A stretch of 64,000 nucleotides of DNA from JAOTWJ01 sp036398175 (GTDB taxonomy: Bacteria > Gemmatimonadota > Gemmatimonadetes > Gemmatimonadales > GWC2-71-9): contig DASWHL010000115.1 of NCBI GenBank assembly GCA_036398175.1, positions 12,233 through 76,232 of the forward strand. The letters are read 5' to 3'. Made by a program: the position numbers and the translations under genes. Every line of letters starts with the position of its first letter. Positions within the stretch are counted from its first letter, which is position 1. Of the stretch, positions 1 through 9,300 are shown piece after piece. The notes under the pieces are model-generated. The model did not search any database, was not told the origin of the DNA, and saw only the letters and a list, made by a program, of their open reading frames with translations.

Positions 1-1371
1 CTCGAGGCCGGGATCCACCGCACGGAGCGCCCTGAGGCTTCCCATCAGCAGGGCCGCGCCCGTCACGATCACCATCGCCAGCGCCACCTCGGCGGCAATC
101 AGGGCAAACCCCAACCCCCGGCCGGATCGCGTGCGTCCGGGCGACCGCGCGCCCGAGCCGAGGTGCACCCTGAGGTCGCCCGCGGTGGCGCGGAGCGCGG
201 GAAGCAGCCCGAAGCCCGCCACGGACACCGCGGACACTGTCAGCGCAAAGGCGAGCACGCGTAGATCGAGCCCGAGGTGACCGGACCGCGGCAGGCCCGA
301 GGCGCCGCTCACGTTCACGATCCCGAGGATGACCTGGGCCACCATGACGCCCGCCACGCCGCCGAGCAGCGCCAGCACGCCGCTCTCGAACAGCTGTCCG
401 CGGATCAATCGCTCCCGGCTGGCGCCGAGCGCCGCGCGCACCGCGAACTCCTGCCGGCGCCTGTCTCCGCGCGCGAGCAGGAGGTTGGCCAGGTTGGCGC
501 ACGCCAGCAGGAGGATCAGACCCACGGACGACAGCAGCATCCACAACGGGCCGCGAACGTCGCCCACCACGGAGTCGAGCAGGCCCATCGCGCCGGCCGC
601 GCGGGGCGCGTCCTCGTCAATGAACGCGGCATACTCCGCGTGCAGGCGCGCCATGGCGGTGCGCACCTCCTCGGCGGCCCCCTCCACGGTGGCTCCCGCC
701 TTCAGGCGGCCCACGATCCAATTCACGTACCACGTGCTGTCCGTGGCCACCGTGCGGCCCGGCGCCACACTGAGCGGCGCCCACGCCTCCACGTCTTGGC
801 CCGACGGCACGAGCGGCGGCACGAAGCCGCGCGGCATGACGCCGATCACCGTGCGCAGCGTGTGCCCGGAGCCGTCCAGCTGGATCCGCCGCCCGATCAC
901 CGACGGGTCGCCCCCGAACCGGCGCTGCCACATGCCGTGACTCAGCACCACCACGTCCGACCGGCTGGGGTCCCGCTCTTCGGGCACGAACGGTCGGCCC
1001 AGCACGGGCGTCACCCCGAACACCGGAAAGAACCCTGCGTCCACGAACTGCGCCGAGACCGCGGCGGGCTCCCCCTCCCCCGTGAGCGTGAGGCTCCACA
1101 GGGAAAGCCCCGTCGTGGCTGACAGGGACGGCGCCCCCTCGGCCACCGCGTCCGCGAGCGCAATGTTGGCGTTCTGCCCGGGCAGGACCTGCACCAGCCG
1201 GTCTGCCTGGTCGTACGGCAGGGGCCGCAGCATGACGCTGTCCACCACCGTGAAGATGGCGACCGCGGCCCCGATGCCCAGTGCCAACGTGATCAGCGCC
1301 GTGAGCGAGAAGCCGGGCTCCGCGCGAAGCCTCCGCAGTGCGAGCTTCAGCTCGCGCCCGAACGTCGCCAT
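1..1371 (-). CDS. ADOP/MacB-type ABC permease, C-terminus beyond window
   Basis: The frame reads from an ATG at 1371 to the window edge with no stop, giving 457 codons. The N-terminus (MATFGRELKLALRRL) leads into a first membrane helix followed by the motif SVMLRPLPY, the hallmark of acidobacterial-type duplicated orphan permeases. A MacB-like periplasmic domain follows, with the typical stretch VLSHGMWQRRFGGDP. Then comes an FtsX-like helix block with ANLANLLLARGDRRRREFAVRAALGA split over its coupling region. Full-length family members have about 800 residues, so the second permease half lies outside the window. No ATPase gene is adjacent. It is transcribed away from the padR-ADOP pair. The family call is secure; the substrate is unknown. 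Confidence 0.9.
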   Translation of the reverse strand, partial: MATFGRELKLALRRLRAEPGFSLTALITLALGIGAAVAIFTVVDSVMLRPLPYDQADRLVQVLPGQNANIALADAVAEGAPSLSATTGLSLWSLTLTGEGEPAAVSAQFVDAGFFPVFGVTPVLGRPFVPEERDPSRSDVVVLSHGMWQRRFGGDPSVIGRRIQLDGSGHTLRTVIGVMPRGFVPPLVPSGQDVEAWAPLSVAPGRTVATDSTWYVNWIVGRLKAGATVEGAAEEVRTAMARLHAEYAAFIDEDAPRAAGAMGLLDSVVGDVRGPLWMLLSSVGLILLLACANLANLLLARGDRRRQEFAVRAALGASRERLIRGQLFESGVLALLGGVAGVMVAQVILGIVNVSGASGLPRSGHLGLDLRVLAFALTVSAVSVAGFGLLPALRATAGDLRVHLGSGARSPGRTRSGRGLGFALIAAEVALAMVIVTGAALLMGSLRALRAVDPGLE

Positions 1372-1479
1372 GCCGTGCCTCCGGATTCAGTCCCGTGGTG
1401 CCTGGGTGCTGGTCAGCGCCGGGTATTAGACGCCCGGCACCGAAAAACGGTTGCTCGGACGCGAGTCTGTGGCGCGCGG

Positions 1480-1503
1480 GAGCGCGGCTGCAAGCCGCGG
1501 CTC
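1480..1503. repeat. Hairpin-forming inverted repeat in the divergent promoter region
   Basis: CGCGGCT (1483-1489) and AGCCGCG (1493-1499) pair perfectly around a GCA loop. Flanking GAGC/GCTC nearly extends the stem. A second small inverted repeat, GCCGGG/CCCGGC, lies at 1418-1438. Both are in the 220-base gap between the leftward permease and padR, so they could be regulatory or simple transcription-blocking elements. No function is shown. Confidence 0.4.
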
Positions 1504-1591
1504 GGCATCCGGCCATGCGGCTGATCGAGGCGGCCGGCGGCGTGGAGTGACTCCGGCTGGACTTCTCACCCGTGTCCGATATCTTGCCATT

Positions 1592-1927
1592 ATGTCAGAC
1601 AAATCATCGTCCCTGGGCGAGCTGGAGTCCCTGATGCTCCTCGCCGTCCTGCGCTGCGGCGACGACGCCTCCGGCATCCCGGTCCGCGACGAGATCCGCC
1701 GCCGGGCGGGACGGGCACTCACGCTCGGCACCGTGTACAAGACCCTCATGCGCCTCGAAGCCAAGGGCCACCTCTCCACCACCGTGAGCGATCCCGAGCC
1801 GCGCCGCGGCGGCCGACGCCGCAAGCTCTACCGGCTCACGGCGCACGGCCGGCGCGCGCTGCAACGCACCCTCGCAACGCTGAACCGCATGACGCGCGAC
1901 CTCCCGGTGCCGCTGGGCGCGCGATGA
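1592..1927 (+). CDS. PadR-family transcriptional regulator
   Basis: This 111-residue protein has the PadR winged-helix pattern: an N-terminal helix (LGELESLMLLAVLR), the segment SGIPVRDEIRRR, the recognition region LTLGTVYKTLMRLEAKGHL, and a basic wing (RRGGRRRKLYRLTAHGRRAL). The ATG at 1592 was chosen because it gives the canonical PadR N-terminus; the frame is open further upstream. Its stop overlaps the ATG of the next permease by four bases (ATGA), so the two are translationally coupled. PadR genes coupled to ADOP permeases are a known arrangement in Acidobacteria and Gemmatimonadota, where the regulator presumably represses its own operon. The ligand is unknown. Confidence 0.93.
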   Translation: MSDKSSSLGELESLMLLAVLRCGDDASGIPVRDEIRRRAGRALTLGTVYKTLMRLEAKGHLSTTVSDPEPRRGGRRRKLYRLTAHGRRALQRTLATLNRMTRDLPVPLGAR

Positions 1928-4575
1928 GCGCGCACCCGCCCCGTCTGGCCGAGCGGCTGCTCGCATGGTGGCTCCCGCCGAGTGACGCGGAGTTCGTGCT
2001 CGGCGACCTGGCCGAGCAATTCGAGGGTGACCTCGAGCGCGGCCGCACGGTCGCCGCCATCCGCTACTGGAAGGAGGCCGCCGCCGCCGCGTGGCAGGTC
2101 CGCCGCCCCCCGCCCTCGCTGCCTCGTTCCCGTTCACCCCGCGGAGACCCGCCCGTGTTCGCACTCCTGAACGACCTCCTCACCGCCGCCCGGACCCTCC
2201 GCCGCGCCCCGGGTTTCACCGCCGCCAGCGCGCTGATCGCCGCCGCGGGGTTAGGCGCCGCCACCGCGATCTTCTCGGTCGTGAACCCCATCCTGCTCCG
2301 GCCGCTGCCGTACGCCGCCCCGGAGAACCTCGTGATGGTGTGGGAACGGGAGCGAGACGGCTCCAACAGCCGCATGGGTTACGCCTCGGTCGTGGACCTT
2401 GCCACGCAGTCCCGCACGCTCGAGAGCGGGGCCGCCCTGGGCTACTGGCAGCCGACGATCGCGGGCGGCACCGGCGACGCGGAGCGCCTCACGGGCCAGC
2501 GGGTCTCGTGGCGCTACTTCGACCTGCTGGGCGTGACTCCCGCGACCGGCCGGTCGTTCGTGGCCGCCGAGGACGCGTTCGGCCTGCCGCGCGTGGTGAT
2601 CCTCGCGCACGGGCTGTGGCAGCGCCGGTACGGCGGCGACGCCACCATCGTGGGCCGCACCGTGACGATAGACGGCGGGCCCATGGAGGTCGTGGGGGTG
2701 CTGCCCGCCGACTTCGATGACGTGTTCGAGCCCGGCACGCAGATCTATCGCATCCTGGGTTATGACGTCTCCCAGTCCTTTGCCTGCCGCACCTGCCGCC
2801 ACCTCCGCATGGTGGCCCGGATCCGGAGCGACGTGACCCACGACGCGGCCTTCGCGGAACTGAACACGCTCTCGCGGCGCATCGTGGCCGAGCACCCGAC
2901 GGAGTATCCAGCGGCCGGCATCAACCTGGTGCAGGTGCAGCGGGAGGTGACGCGCCAGGTGCGCCCCGCTCTGCTGTCGGTGCTCGTGGCCGCGCTGTTC
3001 CTGCTGCTGATCGCCGGCGCCAACGTCGCGAACCTCTCGCTGGCACGCGCCGCGCGCCGCCGTGAGGAATTCGCGGTGCGCCGGGCGCTCGGGGCGGGGC
3101 GAGGACAGTTCGCGCGCCAGCTCCTCTCGGAGGGGCTCCTGCTCGCGCTGGCCGGGGGCGCGGCGGGCGTGGCAATTGCCTGGGCCGCCGTACGCGCGCT
3201 CGTCGCGCAGCTGCCGGCCGACATTCCCCGCCTGGCCGCCGTCCGGCTGGACCTCGGGGCGCTCGGCGTGGCGGCGCTCGCGACCCTGGGGCTTGGCGTG
3301 CTGGTGGGTTTGGCGCCGCTGGCCACCGCGGGCGGCCGCAACCCGTTCCCGAGCCTCGGCGCCGGTGCGCGGCTCGTCGGCCCCCGGCGGCACGCCGGCC
3401 GCTCCGGGATCGTGGTGGCCGAGGTTGCCCTCGCGCTCATGCTGCTGGTGGGCACCGGCCTGCTCGCCCGCAGTCTTTTGACGCTGCTTTCCGTGAACCC
3501 GGGCTTCGATCCGGACCACCTGCTCACGCTCGAAATCCAGTCCACGGGCCCGCGCTACGACACCGATGCCGCGGTCTGGGACTACCACGACCGGGTGCGT
3601 GAGGCGGTGACCGCCGTACCCGGCGTAGAGGTCGCCGAGGTCACGACTCAGCTCCCGTTGGGCGGGAACTTTGACGGCAACGGCATCCGCGCGCAGGACC
3701 GGCCGCTCGACAACCCCGCGCTGGCGCCGGGCGGCCAGCGGTACGCCGTGTCCGCCGGCTACCTGCGCGCCATGCGGATCGCGGTGATCGAGGGCCGTGA
3801 CTTCACCCACGCGGACGCCGCGGACTCGGCGCCCAGGGTTGCCATCGTCAGCGCGTCCCTGGCCCGCCGCGTCTGGGGCGGCGAGCCCGCCCTGGGCAGG
3901 CAGATCCAGATGGGCGGCGGCGACGCGCCGTGGCGCACCGTGGTGGGCGTCGCGGCCGACGTACGGCATACGGGGCTCGACGCTACCGAGCTCAACGGCT
4001 TCTACGTGCCCGAGCGGCACTGGAGCTTCGCGAACACGTCGGTGACGCTGGTAGTCCGCACCACCATGGATCCCGCGGCGCTGGCGCCGGGCGTGGTGCG
4101 GGCGGTGCGGTCCATTGACCCGGCGCAGCCGGTCATGCGGCTGCGCACGGGCGCCGAGGTGATCGCGACCTCCACCGCGCAGCGGCGCCTGGCGTTGATG
4201 CTCTTCGCCGCGTTCGGCACGGTGGCCACCCTGCTCTCGGCGGCCGGCGTCCACGGCGTGCTCGCGGGCGCCGTGGCCGAGCGCCGCCGGGAGATCGGGA
4301 TCCGCGCGGCCCTCGGCGCTACCCCGGGCGCCATCGTGCGGATGGTGCTCCGCCACGGCCTGGGTCCCGCGGTCGCGGGCCTCGCGCTGGGCCTCGCCGG
4401 CGCGCTGCTGCTCACGCGGTACCTCCGGGCCATGCTCTTCGGGATCGCGCCCACGGATCCCGTGACGCTGACGGCAACCGTGACGCTGCTTGCCGGCGTG
4501 GCGTTAACAGCGTGCCTGGTACCGGCGTGGCGCGCGATACAGGTGGATCCGGTGACGGCGCTGCGGGCGGAGTAG
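1924..4575 (+). CDS. ADOP-family permease with N-terminal prefix domain
   Basis: This 883-residue protein is a full-length duplicated orphan permease. Residues 1-75 form the cytosolic prefix typical of PadR-linked ADOPs (LGDLAEQFEGDLERG then RYWKEA). The first membrane helix is at about 98-122, followed by NPILLRPLPY. A MacB-like periplasmic domain reaches to about 320. A first FtsX-like block follows (ANVANLSLARAARRREEFAV), then a second periplasmic domain and a last three-helix block (about 765-880) ending with DPVTALRAE. The start overlaps the padR stop. No ATPase is encoded nearby, which is usual for this family; it may use a shared ATPase or have another role. Family certain, function unknown. 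Confidence 0.93.
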   Translation: MSAHPPRLAERLLAWWLPPSDAEFVLGDLAEQFEGDLERGRTVAAIRYWKEAAAAAWQVRRPPPSLPRSRSPRGDPPVFALLNDLLTAARTLRRAPGFTAASALIAAAGLGAATAIFSVVNPILLRPLPYAAPENLVMVWERERDGSNSRMGYASVVDLATQSRTLESGAALGYWQPTIAGGTGDAERLTGQRVSWRYFDLLGVTPATGRSFVAAEDAFGLPRVVILAHGLWQRRYGGDATIVGRTVTIDGGPMEVVGVLPADFDDVFEPGTQIYRILGYDVSQSFACRTCRHLRMVARIRSDVTHDAAFAELNTLSRRIVAEHPTEYPAAGINLVQVQREVTRQVRPALLSVLVAALFLLLIAGANVANLSLARAARRREEFAVRRALGAGRGQFARQLLSEGLLLALAGGAAGVAIAWAAVRALVAQLPADIPRLAAVRLDLGALGVAALATLGLGVLVGLAPLATAGGRNPFPSLGAGARLVGPRRHAGRSGIVVAEVALALMLLVGTGLLARSLLTLLSVNPGFDPDHLLTLEIQSTGPRYDTDAAVWDYHDRVREAVTAVPGVEVAEVTTQLPLGGNFDGNGIRAQDRPLDNPALAPGGQRYAVSAGYLRAMRIAVIEGRDFTHADAADSAPRVAIVSASLARRVWGGEPALGRQIQMGGGDAPWRTVVGVAADVRHTGLDATELNGFYVPERHWSFANTSVTLVVRTTMDPAALAPGVVRAVRSIDPAQPVMRLRTGAEVIATSTAQRRLALMLFAAFGTVATLLSAAGVHGVLAGAVAERRREIGIRAALGATPGAIVRMVLRHGLGPAVAGLALGLAGALLLTRYLRAMLFGIAPTDPVTLTATVTLLAGVALTACLVPAWRAIQVDPVTALRAE

Positions 4576-4640
4576 AACGCTCAGCGCGAGGGTGAAAAGC
4601 CGGCGAGGGGCGAGGACCGCATCATGACCACGGCGGCCGG

Positions 4641-5267
4641 CTAGGCAGCCGCTTCCGGAACCTCGTGAGGCGGCATCCGCGCTCGATCGCGCGTCCGGAC
4701 CCTGAACCGGAGCCTCGCCACGAGCAGCACCAGCAGCACCCCCGCATAGATCAGCGGCTCCCGCGTGTCCGCCTTCACCTGCCAGTAGAAGTGCACGACG
4801 CCCGCGAGCGCCGCCACGTACACGAGCTGGTGCAGCCGCTGCCAACGCTTGCCGAGCCGGCGGATCCACCCCTTGGTGGACGTGACGGCCAGGGCCAGCA
4901 GCATGAGAAAACCCGCGAACCCCACCGTGATGTACGGCCGCTTGGCGATGTCCTCGAGCAGAATGTCGAAGGCGAAGAACAAGTCGAGCACCACGTACGT
5001 GAGCAGGTGCAGCGTCACATAGAAGAACGCGTACAGGCCGAGCATGCGGCGGACCTTGACGAGCGGGTTCCAGCCCGTGAACCGACGAATCGGGGTGACG
5101 GAGAGGGTGACCATCAGCAGCGTGATGGCCCACCAGCCGGTCCGGTGCGTGATCTCCTCGATCGGGTCGGCCGTGAGGTTCCCGCGGAATCCGTCCACCG
5201 CGAGCGCAACCGCCGGCAGGGCGGCCAGCACGAACACGACCGCCTTGAACACCCGGAACCCACGCAT
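4641..5267 (-). CDS. msrQ: MsrQ, heme-binding membrane subunit of the MsrPQ methionine sulfoxide reductase
   Basis: This 208-residue integral membrane protein starts two bases after the msrP stop. It has about six helices and the ferric-reductase-like histidines of YedZ/MsrQ: FFYVTLHLLTYV, then LHQLVYVAALAGVVHFYW. The stretch NPLVKVRRMLGLYAF is also characteristic. MsrQ passes electrons from the inner membrane to periplasmic MsrP, which repairs oxidised methionines in envelope proteins. It converges on the ADOP permease gene with a 65-base gap that contains only a weak inverted repeat (AGCCGGC at 4598 with GCCGGCT at 4636). Confidence 0.93.
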   Translation of the reverse strand: MRGFRVFKAVVFVLAALPAVALAVDGFRGNLTADPIEEITHRTGWWAITLLMVTLSVTPIRRFTGWNPLVKVRRMLGLYAFFYVTLHLLTYVVLDLFFAFDILLEDIAKRPYITVGFAGFLMLLALAVTSTKGWIRRLGKRWQRLHQLVYVAALAGVVHFYWQVKADTREPLIYAGVLLVLLVARLRFRVRTRDRARMPPHEVPEAAA

Positions 5268-5269
5268 GG

Positions 5270-6211
5270 TCAGAAGTGCTTCCGCAGATCCATCCCCGCG
5301 TACAGCGAGGCCACCTGTTCGGCGTATCCGTTGAACGGGAGGGTCTTGCGACGGCGGAACTCGCCGATCCGCCGCTCCGTGGCCTGACTCCAGCGCGGGT
5401 GATCCACGTCGGGGTTCACGTTGGCGTAGAACCCGTACTCGTTGGGCGCCGAGATCTGCCAGGTGTTGCGGGGCTGGTCGCGCAGCAGCCGGATCCGCAC
5501 GATGGACTTGATCCCTTTGAACCCATACTTCCACGGCACGACGAGCCGGATGGGCGCGCCGTTCTGCGGGAGGAGCGTCCGGCCGTACAGTCCGACACTC
5601 AGCAGGGTGAGCGGATGCATGGCCTCGTCCATCCGGAGCCCCTCCACGTACGGCCAGTCCAGCACGCGGCGCCGCTGGCCGGGAAACTGCACCGGATCGA
5701 GCAGCGTGGTGAACTCCACGTACCGGGCCTGCGCGGTGGGCTCGACCCGCTTCAACAGGTCGCCCAGCCGGAAGCCCCACCACGGAATGACCATGGACCA
5801 CGCTTCCACGCACCGCATGCGGTACACGTGCTCCGCGGGCGGAAACAGCCGGATCAGCTCGTCCACGTCGTACACGCCCGGCTTGGCCATCTCGCCTTCG
5901 ATGGCCACCGTCCACGGCCGCGGTTTGAGCGTGCCGCCGAGCTTGTGGGGATCGGCCTTGTCGGTGCCGAACTCGTAGAAATTGTTGTACGTGGTCACGT
6001 CCTTGAACGGCGTCAGCTCGTCCTGGGCGCCGGACACGCCGGCGACGTCCGCCCGGGCGCCAGGCCGTCCGCACGCGGCGAGCAGCCCCGGCGACAGCGC
6101 TCCGGCCGCCAGGGCCCCGGCCGTGGCCCGGATGAACTCGCGGCGGTTCCGGTAGAGCCCTTCATGGGTGATCTCGCTGGACGAAATATCCGGTGGACGA
6201 CGGATCAGCAT
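5270..6211 (-). CDS. msrP: MsrP, Tat-exported molybdopterin methionine sulfoxide reductase
   Basis: This 313-residue protein has a twin-arginine signal (RNRREFIRATAGALAAGAL), consistent with export of a folded molybdenum enzyme. The sulfite-oxidase-type core contains the molybdenum-ligand cysteine in YRMRCVEAWSMVIPWWG. Further family motifs are NNFYEFGTDKADP, NGAPIRLVVPWKYGFKGIKS and the C-terminal NGYAEQVASLY. Length and order match E. coli YedY/MsrP. It is the first gene of an msrP-msrQ operon and repairs methionine sulfoxide in periplasmic proteins with electrons from MsrQ. Confidence 0.96.
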   Translation of the reverse strand: MLIRRPPDISSSEITHEGLYRNRREFIRATAGALAAGALSPGLLAACGRPGARADVAGVSGAQDELTPFKDVTTYNNFYEFGTDKADPHKLGGTLKPRPWTVAIEGEMAKPGVYDVDELIRLFPPAEHVYRMRCVEAWSMVIPWWGFRLGDLLKRVEPTAQARYVEFTTLLDPVQFPGQRRRVLDWPYVEGLRMDEAMHPLTLLSVGLYGRTLLPQNGAPIRLVVPWKYGFKGIKSIVRIRLLRDQPRNTWQISAPNEYGFYANVNPDVDHPRWSQATERRIGEFRRRKTLPFNGYAEQVASLYAGMDLRKHF

Positions 6212-6309
6212 CGTATGAGCTTCCGCTGGGCTGGGGTCACTCCCTTAACACGCTCCCCCCCGCCGGTGTTCCCCTGGGTGGGGGCGCGCCAACGCCCGAG
6301 CACGGCCGT

Positions 6310-9300
6310 TCACGCGAGGCGCAACACGAGCCGCACCGTGGTGCCGTTGCCGGGCGTGCTCTCCACGGAAATGCGCCCACCCCACGACTCCACCAGGCGC
6401 CGGCAGATGGCGAGCCCGAGACCGGCCCCGCTGGTGGTGGTCGAGAACTGCGGATCGAGCACCCGCGGCAGATCGTCGGCCGGGATGCCGGGACCGTCGT
6501 CTTCCACCGCGATGCCGGCCTCGGTCCCGTCGGTGAGCCGGATGGTGACGTTGATGGCGCCCGCCGCGCGCGCGTTCTCGATGAGGTTGATCAGGACTTC
6601 CTTCAGCTCGTCCCGCCGCGTGAAGACCATCACCTGCCCCGGAGCGGTGACCGCCACGCGTCCCTGCTCGCCCAGCGCGTAGAGCGCCGCCGTGTCCTGG
6701 GCCACCGCCGCCGCGTCCACCCGGGCGAGCGGCTCCTGGCCCGCGGGCGGCGCCCCGAACCGCGAAAAGGCCCGGGCCACCGCGTCGAGCCGTTCGATCT
6801 CCGCCAGGATCTGCCGGCTCGTGTGGTCGAGCACCTCGCCGAAGTCCTGGCGCGGGGCCTCGTAGGCCCGCCGCAGGTGCTGGACGCCCAGGCGGATGGG
6901 CGTGAGCGGATTCTTGATTTCGTGGGCGATCTGCCGGGCCAGCTCGCCCCAGGCCAGCACGCGCACCACCCGCGAGAGGTCCGACACGTCGTCCAGTGCC
7001 ACCACCCAGCCCCGCGCGGCGCCCACGAGCGGCGCCACCTGCGCGCGGATCTGGCGGTCGTCAATGGCGAACTCCCGCGGCTCCGGGTCGTCGGCCCCCC
7101 GACTCACTGCCGCCACCCATTCCCAGAGCGGCGCCCAGGCCGGTGGGCTGACCTGCTCCAGCACGTCGCCGGCGTGGAGGATCACGCCGAGCAGCTCCTC
7201 GGCGCGCGGGTTCGAGGTCACGATCCGCCACGATTCGTCCAGGGCCACGACCCCGGTGGCCACGTTCCGCAACACGGCCGCGGTGCGCTGCCGGGCAGCC
7301 TCCAGCGCCGCCTGCGACTTGCGCACGTCGGCGGCCATCCGCTCGAACGCCTCCATCACCGGCGCGAACTCTCCCGGCGCGTCCGGCGGGAACGGGGTGG
7401 GCAGCTCGCCGCGCCCCACCTGTTCGGCCGCGCGCTGGAGCGCCTGAACGGGTGTGGCCAGCGCCCGCGCGGCGACCGCCGCGAGCCCCATCGCGGCCAC
7501 CAGGCCGCCCAGTGTCACCACGAGGAGCCCGAAGATGAGATCCCGCTCGTTGCGGAGCGTGGCCGGGTCCTCGAGCAGCCGCGGCACCGCGAGCACCAGC
7601 TCTGTGGGGCCGCCGATCTCCAGCTCCCGGTACGCGACGCGCGTGGGCCGCCCGGCAACCCGCTGGTCCGCCGCCGTCTCCAGGTCGCCGCGCATCTCCA
7701 GCGCCCGGACCACGTCGGGCCCGAGGTACCAATCCACGACGCCCAATTCGGCCAGGATCGGGGCGCTCGCTCCCCGCAGCTCGGCGCCGGCGTACAGCAG
7801 CATCTCGGCGTCCACGCGGCCCGCCAGCGCCCGCAGCGAATCGGGCTCGCCGGCGCCGCCGGCCAGCGCCCGGGCGTCGCCCGCGGCCTCCGCCAGGATC
7901 TGTCGTGTCGCGACGTCCCGCGAGCGGCGCGCCTCATCCTGGAGGCGCGTCGCCACCCAGCCGGCAAACGCCACGGTGGGGACGATGAAGAACACCGCAA
8001 AGGCCACCGCCAGGCGGCGGCGGTACGATCGCCGGCCGAGCAGCCCCGCGCCCGCGGTGGCCAGGACGGATCGTCCCATGACGTGCTCGCCGAGGGCCCA
8101 CAGCAGCGCCACCGCCAGGATATCCAGCACGATCACGAGCGTGCCGCGGAGCAGCAGGCTGCCCGGCATGCCCAGGGGCACCTCCGCCACGATGCGGCGC
8201 GTGGAGGCCCCCAGCGCGGCCCGTACCTCTCCGCGCGCCACCCACCCGTCCCGCCGCCACCGCATCGGGTCCGATGGTGCCCCGGCCAACGGCGGGCCGA
8301 CGGTCAGCACGTACGGATTCGGCAGCACCCGCTCCCCACGCAGGAACCGGGCGACCCGAACGGGCCGGATCAGACGCGTCCGCGGACCGAGGCCCACGGT
8401 GAGGACCTGTCCGTTCCGCATCGGCACCGCGAGGACGTAGTGGACGTCAGACGCGGCGCTCCCGCCCTCGACCACCACGATGCCAAAGGCGCCGGCCTCG
8501 AGCGCCACCCCGCGCACCAGCCCGGGCGTCAGGTTGGACAGCTCGGCCAGGGCCAGGCGAACCCGCTCCGTTCCGGTGGAATCCCAGATGCCGAGCACGG
8601 CCGGGTAGCGGTCCGCCTCGAGCGGCGACCGATGCCATCGCTGGTACAGCTCGGCCGCGGTGCGCGGCGGCGTGCCCCGCTCCACGGATCCGCCGAACCG
8701 CTCGAGCAGCCCCAGCGCGATGGGGTCACTCCCCTGCCGCACGGCGGCGGCGTCCCGGTCCGCTTGGAGGACCCGGCCGTCGGCGGCCGCTCCCCACGCG
8801 AGGGCCGCCGCATACGTTCCCGCGACCACCGCCACGAGGGCCACGGTGGCGAGCCGGCGAGCGGGCAGGACGGCCAGCGCAAAGACGGGCACACAGAGCA
8901 GCGCGTGCCACGCCGGCCACCCCTGCGCGGGCGCCCAGATGCCAAGCGCCAGCGCCGCGAGCGCGACGCTCCCCACCACGCCGGCCGCCGCGGTCCACGG
9001 CGTCCCGCGCGGCGCGCCACCCACCCGGGCGAGCCCGGCGGCCGTGAGAAGCACCGCGGCTCCCGCCGCCGCCAGCGTCAACTGCCACACGAGCCAGAGC
9101 TGGGGATCCGCCCCCTCGATGGGTGGGGTAATGCCCGTGGCCAGGCGCCGCAGCACGAAGGGAGCGCCGGCAACCAGCCCGGCGGCCGCGCCCAGCGCCC
9201 AGCGGTACCTCCACGGGCGCTCCCAGATCCCCACGATGGCGAGGATCACGAGCACCGCCGTGACGATCAGGGCGCCGCCCGACGCGGAGAAGGGGCCGAG

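Noticed and set aside
617..1516. Long minus-strand frame overlapping the left-hand permease
   Set aside because: It is out of frame with the clear ADOP sequence starting at 1371 and shows only GC-driven composition.
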